Assembly: GCF_904066215.1 (NCBI RefSeq)
Contig: NZ_LR880474.1
Span: 310,001-374,000 of the forward strand
Origin: Microbacterium sp. Nx66
GTDB lineage: Bacteria > Actinomycetota > Actinomycetes > Actinomycetales > Microbacteriaceae
DNA: 64,000 nt
Direction: 5' to 3'
Shown here: in pieces, positions 34,146 through 43,429 of the stretch
Position numbering within the stretch: position 1 is the first letter of the stretch
Layout: each line of letters opens with the position of its first letter
Notes under the pieces: generated by a model
Told to the model about the DNA's origin: nothing
Databases searched by the model: none
The model's input: the letters and a program-made list of their open reading frames with translations, nothing else
Position numbers and translations under genes: made by a program

Positions 34146-36703
34146 TCCATCCCCTCCGTGTCGGAAGACCCTGCGGCGAGCGGCAGGGAGATGACCATGG
34201 TGAGTCCGCCCCCTGGGGTGTCCTCCGGAGTCAGGCTACCGCCCATGCCCTCCGTGAAACCGCGCGACAGGGCGAGCCCGAGCCCGAGCCCCGCTGTGTT
34301 GTCGGTGTCGCCGAAACGCTGGAACGGCTGGAAGACGGCATCGCGGCGTTCCGGCGCGATGCCCTCGCCGCGGTCGATGATCCGGAGCTCCGCCCGATCC
34401 CCCAGTCGGCTGCTCGACACGAGCACGCGACTGCCGTCGGGAGCGTGACGGTGGGCGTTGGCGAGCACGTTCACGAGTACCCGCTGCAAGAGCACGGGGT
34501 CCGCGTGCAGCGGCGGCAGGTCGGGGTCCAGGGCGAGCTCGACGTCGGCGGGGCCGAGACCGAGCTCGTCCACCGCGGCGAGCACCGGGCCGGCCGCGTC
34601 GATCCGCTGGGCCGAGACCGCGAGCACCCCCGCCTCCACGCGGCTCACGTCGAGGAGATCGGTGACGAGGGCGGAGAGGGTCGCGAGGCTCTCGTCCGCG
34701 GTCTCGAGCAGCTCCGCGCGGTCCTCGGCGGACAGCCCGTGCGCGCCGCGGAGCCCGCCGATCGCGGCGACCGCCGAGGCCAGCGGCCGACGCAGATCGT
34801 GACTGACGGCGGAGAGCAGGGCACTGCGGACCTGGTCGGTCTCGGCGAGGGCTTCCGCCTCCCGTGCGGTCGCGCGGAGATCGGTGTGCTCGATGGCGGC
34901 GGCGAGCTGGGCGACGATCGCGTCGAGCAGTCGGCGCTCCGGACCGGCGATCGGCTCGCCGTTGAGCTCCAGCACGGCGCGCGGGCCCCCACCGGACGCG
35001 ACCCCGACCGGGATGGTCGTGGCGCGGCCGTCCGGTACCGGCTCGCCGTCCCTGGCCAGCACCTCGCCGGAGGGAGTGAGCAGCCGCACCCCGCTCAGGC
35101 CGAACGCCTCCCGCGTGCGGCTGACGAGGGCGAGCACGGCGTTGTCGCCGCGGAGGACATTCCCGGCGACGGCCGCGAGGAGCTCTGCCTCGGCGGTCGC
35201 CCGCTGCGCAGTCCGCGCCCGGCGGGCGGCCTGGTCGACGATGAGGCTCACGAGGATCGCGATGATGACGTAGAGGGTGAGCGCGAGCACGTGCAGCGGG
35301 TGCGCGATCGTGATCGTGAACAGCGGGGCGACGAAGAGGAAGTCGAGGGTGATGCCCGAGAGGACCGCCGCGAACACGGCGGGACGGATGCCGCCGATGA
35401 GGGCGACCACCACGACGAGCAGCTGGTAGGCGAGCACCTCCGCCGTGATCGACTCGGGGCTGCGGACGGTGAACATCAGCCAGGACAGCAGCGGGCCGAA
35501 CACGAGGGCCACGCCGAAGCCCAGCGCCTGCCGACGCCAGCCGAGCGCACCGCCGGTGATGCGGGGGAGGGCGAGCCGGCCGCCCGCCGCGGCGTGGGTC
35601 ACGATGTGCACGTCGATGTCGCCCGAGCGGCGGATGACCTCGGCGCCGATCCCCGGCCCGGTGAGGGCGGCGGCGAGGCGGCCGCGCCGGCTCACCCCGA
35701 TCACGAGCTGCGTGGCGTCGGCACTCTGCGCGAACTCGACGAGCGTCGCCGGGATGTCGTCCCCGACCACCTGGTGGTACGTGCCGCCGAGGGACTCGAC
35801 GAGGGAGCGCTGCGCGGCGAGGGCGCCGGGGGTCTCGTCGCGCAGTCCGTCCTGGGCGGTCACGTGCACGGCGAGCAGCTCCCCGCCGGCGGAGCGTGCG
35901 GCGATGCGGGCCCCGCGGCGCAGCAGCGTCTCGCCCTCCGGGCCGCCGGTGAGGGCGACGACCACCCGCTCGCGCGCCTGCCAGGCTCCCGCGATGCCCT
36001 GTTCCGCGCGATAGCTGCGGAGCGCGCTGTCGACCTCGTCGGCGAGCCACAGCAGGGCGAGCTCCCGCAGGGCGGTGAGGTTGCCGAGCCGGAAGTAGTG
36101 CGAGAGGGCGGCGTCGACCCGCTCAGCGGGGTAGACGAGACCTGCGGCGAGCCGGTCGCGGAGCGTCTGCGGTGCGAGGTCGACGACCTCGATCTCGTCG
36201 GCGGCGCGGACGACCGCGTCCGGGATGGTCTCGCGCTGGGCGATCCCGGTGATCTTCTCCACGACCGCGTTCAGCGACTCGATGTGCTGCACGTTCACGG
36301 TGGTGACGACGTCGATCCCCGCGTCCAGCAGCTCCTCGACGTCCTGCCAGCGCTTGGGGTTCCGCGAGCCGGGGGCGTTCGTGTGCGCGAACTCGTCCAC
36401 CAGAGCGATCTCCGGGGCGAGGGAGAGCACCGCATCGAGGTCGAGCTCGGAGAGGGTGACCCCGCGATGGGCGTCCTCGCGCCGCGGCACCTCGGGAAGC
36501 CCGGAGGTGAGGGCGGCCGTGGCCGCACGGCCGTGGGTCTCCACGATCGCGATGACCACGTCGCGGCCTTCGTCGCGGAGCCGCCGACCCTCGGCGAGCA
36601 TCTCGAAGGTCTTCCCGACGCCCGGCGCGGCGCCGAGGAGGACGCGCAGTCGTCCGCGGCGGTTCCGGTCCGTCGCGGGGCGCGGCGGCCGCTCTGCGCT
36701 CAT
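34142..36703 (-). CDS. kdpD: Sensor kinase KdpD
   Basis: An 853-residue potassium-sensing kinase. The KdpD N-domain has Walker A GAAPGVGKT (24-32) and LVDEFAHTNAPGSRNPKRW; a universal-stress-protein domain follows (about 245-370), then four transmembrane helices (about 390-490), a GAF-like region and the kinase with H635 in SAVSHDLRRPLAS and G box GLGLGLALS. All parts look intact. Start and stop overlap kdpC and kdpE by 4 bp. Confidence 0.96.
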   Translation of the reverse strand: MSAERPPRPATDRNRRGRLRVLLGAAPGVGKTFEMLAEGRRLRDEGRDVVIAIVETHGRAATAALTSGLPEVPRREDAHRGVTLSELDLDAVLSLAPEIALVDEFAHTNAPGSRNPKRWQDVEELLDAGIDVVTTVNVQHIESLNAVVEKITGIAQRETIPDAVVRAADEIEVVDLAPQTLRDRLAAGLVYPAERVDAALSHYFRLGNLTALRELALLWLADEVDSALRSYRAEQGIAGAWQARERVVVALTGGPEGETLLRRGARIAARSAGGELLAVHVTAQDGLRDETPGALAAQRSLVESLGGTYHQVVGDDIPATLVEFAQSADATQLVIGVSRRGRLAAALTGPGIGAEVIRRSGDIDVHIVTHAAAGGRLALPRITGGALGWRRQALGFGVALVFGPLLSWLMFTVRSPESITAEVLAYQLLVVVVALIGGIRPAVFAAVLSGITLDFLFVAPLFTITIAHPLHVLALTLYVIIAILVSLIVDQAARRARTAQRATAEAELLAAVAGNVLRGDNAVLALVSRTREAFGLSGVRLLTPSGEVLARDGEPVPDGRATTIPVGVASGGGPRAVLELNGEPIAGPERRLLDAIVAQLAAAIEHTDLRATAREAEALAETDQVRSALLSAVSHDLRRPLASAVAAIGGLRGAHGLSAEDRAELLETADESLATLSALVTDLLDVSRVEAGVLAVSAQRIDAAGPVLAAVDELGLGPADVELALDPDLPPLHADPVLLQRVLVNVLANAHRHAPDGSRVLVSSSRLGDRAELRIIDRGEGIAPERRDAVFQPFQRFGDTDNTAGLGLGLALSRGFTEGMGGSLTPEDTPGGGLTMVISLPLAAGSSDTEGME

Positions 36704-37305
36704 GCACCCTCCCGGTCGTCGAGTGCGAGATTCAGCTCCGCGACGTTGATGCGCTCCTCGCCGAGGAACCCCAGGTCCCGCCCTTGAATCCTAGACTCCA
36801 CGAGGGCCCGCACCTCGTCTTCGGACAGGTCGCGGGCGGCGGCCACCCGCGGCACCTGGAGCAGGGCGTACGCGACGCTGATGTGTGGGTCGAGGCCGGA
36901 GCCGGACGCGGTCACGGCATCCGCGGGGACCGCGGACGGATCGACGCCCTCCCTCGCGGCGATCTCGGCCTTCCGTGCGGCGATGGCGGCAACGAGGTCG
37001 GGGTTCTCCGGCCCGAGGTTGCTGCCGCCGGACGACGCCCCGTCGTACCCGTCGCCGGCCGCCGAGGGGCGGGACTGGAAGTACTCGGGCAGGGCTTCAC
37101 CGTCGGCATCCGTGAAGGACTGGCCGAGGAGCGCGCTGCCCCGGTCGGCGGGGAGTATCGAGCCGTTCGCCTGCGCGGGGAGGAGGAGCTGGCCGATGCC
37201 GGTGACCAGCAGCGTGTACCCGACGCCGAGGACGAGGGTGAGGACGAGCATCGCGCGGACGGCGACACCGGCGGTGCGCATCGTGGTGCGGGTGGTGGAC
37301 GACAT
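36700..37305 (-). CDS. kdpC: Potassium-transporting ATPase subunit KdpC
   Basis: A 201-residue subunit with one N-terminal transmembrane helix (about 15-38) and an external domain containing FQSRPSAA, GSNLGPENPDL and SGSGLDPHISVAYA, the usual KdpC signatures. KdpC stabilises the complex and promotes ATP binding by KdpB. It starts 20 bp after kdpB and overlaps kdpD by 4 bp. Confidence 0.96.
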   Translation of the reverse strand: MSSTTRTTMRTAGVAVRAMLVLTLVLGVGYTLLVTGIGQLLLPAQANGSILPADRGSALLGQSFTDADGEALPEYFQSRPSAAGDGYDGASSGGSNLGPENPDLVAAIAARKAEIAAREGVDPSAVPADAVTASGSGLDPHISVAYALLQVPRVAAARDLSEDEVRALVESRIQGRDLGFLGEERINVAELNLALDDREGA

Positions 37306-37325
37306 GGCGTTCCTTTCGGGCCCGG

Positions 37326-39566
37326 TCAGAAGCCGGGGAGGAGGCTGACGAGGAGGTCGATGAGCTTGATGCCGACGAACGGGGCGATGACGCCGCCGAG
37401 GCCGTAGACGAGCAGGTTCCGCTGCAGGATCTGCGAGGCGCTCGCCGGCCGGTACTTCACGCCGCGCAGCGCGAGCGGGATGAGGAACACGATCACGATG
37501 GCGTTGAAGATGATCGCGCTCGTGACCGCGGAGGCCGGGGAATGCAGCTGCATGATGTTCAGCGCCGCGAGTCCGGGGAACACCCCCATGAACATCGCCG
37601 GGATGATGGCGAAGTACTTCGCGATGTCGTTCGCGAGCGAGAACGTCGTCAGCGCGCCGCGGGTGATGAGCAGCTGCTTCCCGATGCGGACGATGTCGAT
37701 GAGCTTGGTCGGGTCGGAGTCGAGGTCGACCATATTGCCGGCTTCCTTGGCCGCCGAGGTGCCCGTGTTCATCGCGACGCCGACGTCGGCCTGGGCGAGC
37801 GCGGGAGCGTCGTTGGTGCCGTCCCCGGTCATCGCGACGAGACGTCCGCCCTCCTGTTCCCGGCGGATGAGGTCGAGCTTGTCCTCCGGGGTGGCCTCGG
37901 CGAGGTAGTCGTCGACGCCGGCCTCGGCCGCGATGGCCTTCGCGGTGAGGGGGTTGTCTCCGGTGATCATGACCGTGCGGATGCCCATGCTGCGCAGCTC
38001 GTCGAACCGCTCTCGGAGGCCGTCCTTGACGATGTCCTTGAGGTGCACGACCCCGAGGATCCGCGCGTCCACAGCCTGGGTCCCGGAATCGGAGTGGGTC
38101 CCTGAGCCTGTCGAAGGGCCCTGCACCGCGACGACGAGGGGCGTGCCGCCGCCCGAGGCGACGTCGTCGGTGAGGGTCGCGAGCTCGTCATCGGGAGTCT
38201 GCCCCAGCCAGGCCGCCACGGCCGAGGCGGCACCCTTGCGGATCTGCGTGCCGTCGGCGAGGTCGAGACCGCTCATGCGCGTCTGCGCCGCGAACGGGAC
38301 GACGACGGCGTCCGCCGGGGCCTCCACCCGGATCCCGCGGGCGGCGGCGAGTTCGACGATCGATGCGCCCTCCGGCGTCGGGTCGGCGAGCGAGGAGAGG
38401 GCGGCGGTGCGCAGCAGCTCCTCGGCGTCCACCCCGGTGAGCGGCAGCACGGCGTGGGCGCGGCGGTTGCCGTGGGTGATGGTGCCGGTCTTGTCGAGGA
38501 GCAGCGTGGTGACGTCGCCCGCGGCCTCCACCGCCCGCCCCGACATCGCCAGCACGTTACGCTGCACGAGCCGGTCCATGCCCGCGATGCCGATGGCGGA
38601 GAGGAGGGCGCCGATGGTGGTCGGGATGAGGCAGACGAGCAGGGCGATGAGGACGGGGATGCTCACGGGCGACGCGGCGTACGACGCGATCGGGTTCAGC
38701 GCGAGGACCACGACGACGAAGACGATCGACAGGCTCGCGAGGAGGATGTTCAGCGCGATCTCGTTCGGGGTGCGCTGTCGGCTCGCCCCCTCGACGAGGG
38801 CGATCATGCGGTCGACGAACGTCTCGCCGGGCTTCGACGTGATGCGCACGACGATCCGGTCCGACAGCACCCGGGTGCCGCCGGTGACAGCACTGCGGTC
38901 GCCGCCGGACTCGCGGACGACGGGGGCGCTCTCGCCGGTGATGGCCGACTCGTCGACCGTCGCGATGCCCGCGACGATGTCGCCGTCGCCCGGGATCAGT
39001 TCGCCCGCGGAGACGATCACGAGGTCGTCGCGCTGCAGCTCCGCCGACGACACCGTCTCCGTCGGCGCTTCGACGAGCTCAGCGACCCACCCGGCGCCAC
39101 GCTGGGTCCCTGAGCCCGCACCCTGGGTCCCTGAGCCCGCACCCTGGGTCCCTGAGCCTGTCGAAGGGCCCACCACCCGTCGCGCCATCGTCTGGGTGCG
39201 GGTGTTCCGCAGGCTCGCGGCCTGGGCCTTGCCGCGCCCTTCGGCGACCGACTCCGCGACGTTCGCGAAGAACACAGTCAGCCAGAGCCAGAGCGCGATG
39301 CCCCAGGTGAACGCCGCCGGGACGGGGGTGCCGCCGGAGGAGGCGGGCGCGCCGAGGAAGGGCTCCGCGATCGCGAGGACGGTCGTGAACGCGGCGCCGA
39401 CCCAGACGAGGAGCATCACGGGGTTGCGGACGAGCGTCGCGGGGTTGAGCTTCCGGACGGCACCGGGGAGCGCCTGCACGAGCTGGGCGCCGCCGAAGGA
39501 GCGCGGCGGACGAGCGGGGACGGCAGGGGCGTCCTGCTGTTCCGGAGGGGTGGTGAGGAGGGTCAT
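37326..39566 (-). CDS. kdpB: Potassium-transporting P-type ATPase KdpB with repeat insertions
   Basis: A 746-residue P-type ATPase subunit. Phosphorylation site D358 in DKTGT, TGES in the actuator domain, and [21 protein letters not shown] are intact. Two foreign low-complexity tracts are encoded by the dispersed repeat: about 134-167, ahead of the actuator domain, and about 482-499, within the nucleotide-binding domain. Both keep frame and read [12 protein letters not shown]. Typical KdpB is 680-700 residues, so the inserts account for the excess. GAAGGA precedes the ATG, and only 2 bp separate it from kdpA. Confidence 0.94.
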   Translation of the reverse strand: MTLLTTPPEQQDAPAVPARPPRSFGGAQLVQALPGAVRKLNPATLVRNPVMLLVWVGAAFTTVLAIAEPFLGAPASSGGTPVPAAFTWGIALWLWLTVFFANVAESVAEGRGKAQAASLRNTRTQTMARRVVGPSTGSGTQGAGSGTQGAGSGTQRGAGWVAELVEAPTETVSSAELQRDDLVIVSAGELIPGDGDIVAGIATVDESAITGESAPVVRESGGDRSAVTGGTRVLSDRIVVRITSKPGETFVDRMIALVEGASRQRTPNEIALNILLASLSIVFVVVVLALNPIASYAASPVSIPVLIALLVCLIPTTIGALLSAIGIAGMDRLVQRNVLAMSGRAVEAAGDVTTLLLDKTGTITHGNRRAHAVLPLTGVDAEELLRTAALSSLADPTPEGASIVELAAARGIRVEAPADAVVVPFAAQTRMSGLDLADGTQIRKGAASAVAAWLGQTPDDELATLTDDVASGGGTPLVVAVQGPSTGSGTHSDSGTQAVDARILGVVHLKDIVKDGLRERFDELRSMGIRTVMITGDNPLTAKAIAAEAGVDDYLAEATPEDKLDLIRREQEGGRLVAMTGDGTNDAPALAQADVGVAMNTGTSAAKEAGNMVDLDSDPTKLIDIVRIGKQLLITRGALTTFSLANDIAKYFAIIPAMFMGVFPGLAALNIMQLHSPASAVTSAIIFNAIVIVFLIPLALRGVKYRPASASQILQRNLLVYGLGGVIAPFVGIKLIDLLVSLLPGF
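38095..38120. repeat. Dispersed CTTCGACAGGCTCAG repeat in kdpB (3' copy)
   Basis: A single copy, read on the plus strand as TGGGTCCCTGAGCCTG then TCGAAGGGCC, inside the nucleotide-binding domain of kdpB. A partial copy (CTGGGTCCCGGA) lies just upstream. On the coding strand it encodes GPSTGSGT. Confidence 0.85.
39068..39171. repeat. Dispersed repeat cluster in kdpB (5' copies)
   Basis: One copy in reverse orientation (CTTCGACGAGCTCAGCGACC at 39068) faces two 21-bp tandem partial copies (TGGGTCCCTGAGCCCGCACCC at 39103 and 39124) and one full copy at 39145. The outer copies are inverted and could pair. The 21-bp unit is seven codons, so unit number can vary without a frameshift. Confidence 0.88.
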
Positions 39567-39568
39567 GG

Positions 39569-41245
39569 TCAGAGTCCTTCGGCGAGCGGTCCCAGTGCGA
39601 GCACGGGGAAGTAGGTGAGGGCCGTCACGACGACGGTCACGGTGAGGAGCAGGCCGACGAACTGCGGCCGGTGGGTGGGGAGCGTGCCGGTCGTGGCCGG
39701 CACCCGCTCCTGCGCGGCGAACGACCCGGCGAGAGCCAGCACGAGCACGATCGGGAGGAATCGCCCGAGCAGCATCGCGACGCCCAGGGCGGTGTTGAAC
39801 CACGGAGTGTTCGCGGTGAGCCCCGCGAACGCGGAGCCGTTGTTGTTCGCGGCGGAGGTGAACGCGTAGAGCACCTCGCTCATGCCGTGCACCCCCGGGT
39901 TGAGGATGCTCGTGGACTCCACGTCCTCCCGGATCCCGGGGATCGCGAAGCTCAGGGCCGTGCCGCCGAGGACGAGCACCGGGACCACGAGGATGTAGAG
40001 GCTCGCGAGGGTCATCTCCCGCGGTCCGATGCGCTTCCCGAGCCACTCCGGGGTGCGGCCGACGAGCAGCCCGCCGACGAAGACCGCGACGATCGCGAGC
40101 ACGAGCATCCCGTACAGACCGGAGCCGACGCCGCCCGGAGCGACCTCGCCGAGCATCATGTTCAGCATCGGCATCATGCCGCCGAGCGCGGTGTACGAGT
40201 CGTGCATCGAGTTCACGGCCCCGGTCGAGGTGAGCGTGCTCGCGCTGCCGAAGAGGGTCGAGCCGAGGATGCCGAAGCGCTGCTCCTTGCCCTCCATCGC
40301 CGCGCCGGCGAGCTCGGGGGCGGAACCGCGTCCCGCCAGCTCCAGGGCCGAGAGCGCGGCGAGTGAGGCGAGGAACAGGGTGCCCATGACCGCGACGATC
40401 GCGTAGCCCTGCCGGTGGTCGCCGACCAGTCGGCCGAACGCGCGGGGGAGGGCGAACGGGATCACCAGGATCAGCAGCACCTCGAGGAGGTTGGTCCACC
40501 CGGTCGGGTTCTCGAAGGGGTGGGCGGAGTTCGCGTTGAAGAAGCCGCCGCCGTTGGTGCCGAGCAGCTTGATGGCCTCCTGCGACGCGACCGGACCGCC
40601 GGGGATCGTCTGCGTGCCGCCGGAGACCGTGGCGACGTCGGTGAAGCCGTTCACGTTCTGGATCACGCCGCCCGCGAGCAGGGCCACCGCGCCGATCAGG
40701 GCGAGCGGGAGGAGCAGCCGCCCCAGACCGCGGGTGAGGTCGACCCAGAAGTTGCCGATCGTCGCGGAGCCGCGGCGTGCGAGACCGCGGATGAGGGCGA
40801 TGGCGATGGTGAGGCCGACCGCGGCGGAGACGAAGTTCTGCACGGTGAGGCCCGCGAGCTGCACCGTGTAGCCCAGGGTCTGCTCGGGCGAGTAGGACTG
40901 CCAGTTGGTGTTCGCGACGAAGGAGGCGGCGGTGTTGAACGCGAGTCCCTCCGGCACGGCGGGCAGGCCCAGCGAGGCGGGGAGGAAGGCCTGGAGCCGC
41001 TGCAGCCCGTACACGAGCAGGAGCCCGACGAGGGAGAACAGCAGCACGCTGCGGGCGTAGGCTCGCCAGGTCTGCTCGGAGCGGGGGTCGACCCCGATCA
41101 CCCGGTACAGCCCGCGCTCGACGCGGAGGTCGCGCCCGGAGGTGTAGACGTGCGCGATGTAGTCGCCGAGGGGGCGGTAGAGGAGCACGAGCACGACCAC
41201 GACGGCCGTGATCTGGAGGACGCCGAAGAGGACCGTCGCGTCCAT
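39569..41245 (-). CDS. kdpA: Potassium-transporting ATPase subunit KdpA
   Basis: A 558-residue potassium-channel-like subunit with about ten transmembrane helices. Selectivity-filter-like segments include [54 protein letters not shown] and [14 protein letters not shown], the four KdpA filter loops. The ATG shares one base with the kdpF stop (TGATG). KdpA selects and translocates K+ while KdpB provides ATP hydrolysis. Confidence 0.97.
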   Translation of the reverse strand: MDATVLFGVLQITAVVVVLVLLYRPLGDYIAHVYTSGRDLRVERGLYRVIGVDPRSEQTWRAYARSVLLFSLVGLLLVYGLQRLQAFLPASLGLPAVPEGLAFNTAASFVANTNWQSYSPEQTLGYTVQLAGLTVQNFVSAAVGLTIAIALIRGLARRGSATIGNFWVDLTRGLGRLLLPLALIGAVALLAGGVIQNVNGFTDVATVSGGTQTIPGGPVASQEAIKLLGTNGGGFFNANSAHPFENPTGWTNLLEVLLILVIPFALPRAFGRLVGDHRQGYAIVAVMGTLFLASLAALSALELAGRGSAPELAGAAMEGKEQRFGILGSTLFGSASTLTSTGAVNSMHDSYTALGGMMPMLNMMLGEVAPGGVGSGLYGMLVLAIVAVFVGGLLVGRTPEWLGKRIGPREMTLASLYILVVPVLVLGGTALSFAIPGIREDVESTSILNPGVHGMSEVLYAFTSAANNNGSAFAGLTANTPWFNTALGVAMLLGRFLPIVLVLALAGSFAAQERVPATTGTLPTHRPQFVGLLLTVTVVVTALTYFPVLALGPLAEGL

Positions 41246-41334
41246 CAGAAGCGCTCCGGGGCGACGAGCGCCACGACCAGGTAGACGACCGCGGCGACGG
41301 CGAGGACGGCGGCGAGGATCTCGAAGACGATCAT
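41245..41334 (-). CDS. kdpF: KdpF small membrane subunit
   Basis: A 29-residue peptide starting [20 protein letters not shown] and ending ALVAPERF: a single transmembrane helix with the PERF ending typical of KdpF. It stabilises the Kdp complex. It overlaps the preceding micro-ORF as ATGA and shares one base with the kdpA start. Confidence 0.95.
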   Translation of the reverse strand: MIVFEILAAVLAVAAVVYLVVALVAPERF

Positions 41335-41414
41335 GCGCGGTCCACCGCCTTGGCGATGAGGGACACGAGGGCGAACAGCGCCAGGGTCAGCGCGAGGTAG
41401 ATGATGTCGAGCAC
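41331..41414 (-). CDS. 27-residue single-helix peptide upstream of kdpF
   Basis: GTG at 41414 opens a 27-residue frame beginning [20 protein letters not shown] (initiator Met in place of V) and ending in AKAVDRA. It is one hydrophobic helix with a charged tail. Its TGA overlaps the kdpF ATG (ATGA), the same coupling used elsewhere in the operon. GAGGAC lies just before the GTG, closer than ideal. Helix-plus-tail composition and tight coupling support a real gene. It is probably an extra Kdp accessory peptide; this role is inferred. Confidence 0.65.
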   Translation of the reverse strand: MLDIIYLALTLALFALVSLIAKAVDRA

Positions 41415-41450
41415 GTCCTCGATCCAACTGCGCCGCCCGGCCGCATCCGT

Positions 41451-41473
41451 CGATCCTCACGGTTCCCCTACGC
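41451..41473 (-). promoter_or_regulatory. Candidate KdpE site upstream of kdp operon
   Basis: CTCACGG (41456-41462) and CCTACGC (41467-41473) are direct repeats 11 bp apart, as OmpR-family regulators bind. The 23-bp block matches 47895-47917, before the KimA-like gene, at 19 of 23 positions and in the same orientation to its gene. It lies 37-59 bp upstream of the first kdp start codon. Confidence 0.5.
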
Positions 41474-41513
41474 CCGTCCCCCGGATGCATGCGGGTTGCT
41501 CACACCTCCTGCC

Positions 41514-41572
41514 TTCGAATCGCGCACCTGGTCCCCAACCCGCCGCCGATGCAGCCAGGTGCGCGATTCGAA
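41514..41572. repeat. 59-bp palindromic intergenic element, copy D
   Basis: TTCGAATCGC plus GCACCTGG on the left pairs perfectly with CCAGGTGC plus GCGATTCGAA on the right, an 18-bp stem with a 23-base loop. It lies in the divergent gap between kdp and the ArsB-like gene. Confidence 0.93.
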
Positions 41573-41615
41573 AGGGTGGCGCCGGCCCTATGCTCACGAG
41601 GTGGGGATCGGACGG

Positions 41616-42764
41616 ATGCGGATCGGCGTCGGCGCGGGGATCGTCGCCGGGCTCGTCGTGATCGCGCTCGTGTGCGTGCTCACGGGCTTCCTGCCGCGCA
41701 CGGACGCCGGTGCGCTCGGGGCGCGGATCGCGCCCGTGCTGGGGTTCGTCGTCGCGATCACGATCGTCGCCGAGCTCGCCCGTGATGCGGCGGTGTTCGA
41801 CGTCGTCTCGCAGCGCCTCGCGCGCTGGGGTCGCGGCCGCGTGGTGGTGCTGTGGACGCTGGTGGTCGTGCTCGCCGTGGTGAGCACCGTGTTCCTCTCG
41901 CTCGACACGACCGCCGTGATCGTCACCCCGGTCGTGGTGGTCCTGGCGCAGAGCATCGGCGTCTCCCCGCTGCCGTTCGCCCTGGCCACCGTCTGGCTCG
42001 CCAACACCGCGTCCCTCGCGCTGCCGGTCTCGAACCTCACCAACCTGCTCGCCGCGCCCGCGATGGGGGACGGCCCCGGGGCGTTCATCGCGCTGAGCTG
42101 GGCGCCCACGCTCGTGGGGATACTGGTGCCCGTCGCGATCCTCACGGTCCTGCATCGGCGCACGGTCTTCGGCACGTATGAGATGCCCGTGCCCCGACGC
42201 CCCGCCGATCCGACGCTGTTCTGGAGCGCCACCGGCATCCTCGTCGTGCTGATGCCGCTGCTCGCGCTCACCCACGACGTGTGGATCCCCGCCACGGTCG
42301 CGGCTCTCGCCTTGATCGCGCTCTTCGCCGTCCGTCGTCGCCGGGCCCTGCGGCTCTCGCTCGTCCCGTGGCAGGCGCTCGCGCTCGCCGCGTCGCTGTT
42401 CGTGCTGGTCGAGACCGCGCACGCACAGGGGCTGCTCGACTTCCTGACCTCGGCGACCGCGAACGGCGACTCTCCCGGCGACCTGTTCCGGCTCGCCGCG
42501 CTCGGGGCCGTGAGCGCGAACGCGATCAACAACCTCCCCGCCTACCTCGTGCTCGAACCCGCGGCAGGGGACCCGGTCGCCCTGATGGCCCTGCTGATCG
42601 GCGTGAACCTCGGTCCGCTCGTCACGCCGTGGGCCTCGCTCGCGACGCTCCTCTGGCACCATCGCGTGACGGCGCTCGGGGTCGAGATCCGCTGGGGCCG
42701 CTTCGCCCTCTGGGGGGCCGTCGCCGCGGTGCCCACCGTCGTCCTGGCCACGCTCGTCCTCTGA
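41616..42764 (+). CDS. ArsB/SLC13-type ion transporter family protein
   Basis: A 382-residue membrane protein with about ten or eleven helices. Paired signature loops LSLDTTAVIVTPVVV, TVWLANTASLALPVSNLTNLLA and later AVSANAINNLPAYLVL are typical of the ArsB/NhaD/SLC13 ion-transporter superfamily. No arsenate reductase or ArsR gene is adjacent, so arsenite export is not established. Substrate could be arsenite, an organic acid or Na+. GTG at 41601 is an alternative start. The gene is bracketed by two 59-bp palindromes. Confidence 0.72.
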   Translation: MRIGVGAGIVAGLVVIALVCVLTGFLPRTDAGALGARIAPVLGFVVAITIVAELARDAAVFDVVSQRLARWGRGRVVVLWTLVVVLAVVSTVFLSLDTTAVIVTPVVVVLAQSIGVSPLPFALATVWLANTASLALPVSNLTNLLAAPAMGDGPGAFIALSWAPTLVGILVPVAILTVLHRRTVFGTYEMPVPRRPADPTLFWSATGILVVLMPLLALTHDVWIPATVAALALIALFAVRRRRALRLSLVPWQALALAASLFVLVETAHAQGLLDFLTSATANGDSPGDLFRLAALGAVSANAINNLPAYLVLEPAAGDPVALMALLIGVNLGPLVTPWASLATLLWHHRVTALGVEIRWGRFALWGAVAAVPTVVLATLVL

Positions 42765-42770
42765 CCCCGT

Positions 42771-42829
42771 TTCGAATCGCGCGCTCTGCTGCACGTCCGC
42801 CCGAGATGGAGCACAGTGCGCGATTCGAA
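42771..42829. repeat. 59-bp palindromic intergenic element, copy E
   Basis: Ends TTCGAATCGC and GCGATTCGAA, 39 bp apart, with inner arms GCGCTCTGCT/AGCACAGTGC pairing at 8 of 10 positions. It lies between the convergent ArsB-like and PaiB-like genes, 6 bp from each. Confidence 0.92.
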
Positions 42830-42835
42830 CGGGGG

Positions 42836-43429
42836 TCAGACGCGACGCATCTCGGCGGCCAGGGCGGGGTGGACCGCGTCGAACCGGGCGGCGATGCGCT
42901 CGCGCACCTCGGGGGCCTTATTCTGGCTGAGCTTGGCACGCGCATCGAACCGGGTGACCCGGAGCCGCAGGCCCACCGTGCCCTTCGCGGCTCGTCGGGT
43001 GCCCGCCTCGTCCTCCGCGAGGCTCCGCCCGTGCGGCTGCCCACCCTCGAAGTGGTCGGTGAGCCGGGTGAGCATGGCGTAGTTCTCCTCCGCGGTGAGG
43101 ATCTCGGGGGTGCCGGAGAGGTGCGCGGTGACATGGTTCCAGGTCGGGACGAGGTCTCCCGGCGCGTACAGACTCGAGGACACGTAGTCGTGCGGCCCCT
43201 GGATGATCACCAGGACCTCGTGTCGTCCGAGCTCGTGGAGCTCATCGTCCGGGCGTCCGAAGTGGCTCACGAGCACGATGCCGTCCTCATCCTCGTCGAG
43301 CAGAACGGGGTAGTGCGAGGCGACGAGACCGGTGGAGGTCGGCGAGACGAACGTCGCCCACGGGTGCGCGCGGATGAGGCGCTTGACCTCCTCCGGGTCG
43401 GTCATGAGGTAGCGGGGGGTGTGACGCAT
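42836..43429 (-). CDS. PaiB-like FMN-binding protein
   Basis: A 197-residue PaiB-family protein, described as FMN-binding negative transcriptional regulators. Family features are LIRAHPWATFVSPTSTGLVASHYPVLLD, LVSHFGRPDDEL, YVSSSLYAPGDLVPTWNHVTAHLSG and LRVTRFDARAKLSQNK. The start lies inside the end of the EamA gene (28-bp overlap), so the two are probably cotranscribed. DNA binding of this group is not obvious from sequence; a flavin-dependent enzymatic role is possible. Confidence 0.85.
   Translation of the reverse strand: MRHTPRYLMTDPEEVKRLIRAHPWATFVSPTSTGLVASHYPVLLDEDEDGIVLVSHFGRPDDELHELGRHEVLVIIQGPHDYVSSSLYAPGDLVPTWNHVTAHLSGTPEILTAEENYAMLTRLTDHFEGGQPHGRSLAEDEAGTRRAAKGTVGLRLRVTRFDARAKLSQNKAPEVRERIAARFDAVHPALAAEMRRV

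Noticed and set aside
34445..36787. Long open frame antisense to kdpD (about 780 codons)
   Set aside because: At about 70% G+C stop codons are rare in antisense frames; this one runs opposite an intact, clearly recognisable kdpD and has no family resemblance or ribosome site. The same holds for other long antisense frames, such as 31-2880.
37326..39566. kdpB as a pseudogene because of low-complexity insertions
   Set aside because: Reading frame and all P-type ATPase motifs ([19 protein letters not shown]) are intact on both sides of the inserts.
41616..42764. Arsenic-resistance operon
   Set aside because: No arsR, arsC or related gene is adjacent; membership in the ArsB/SLC13 superfamily alone does not fix the substrate.
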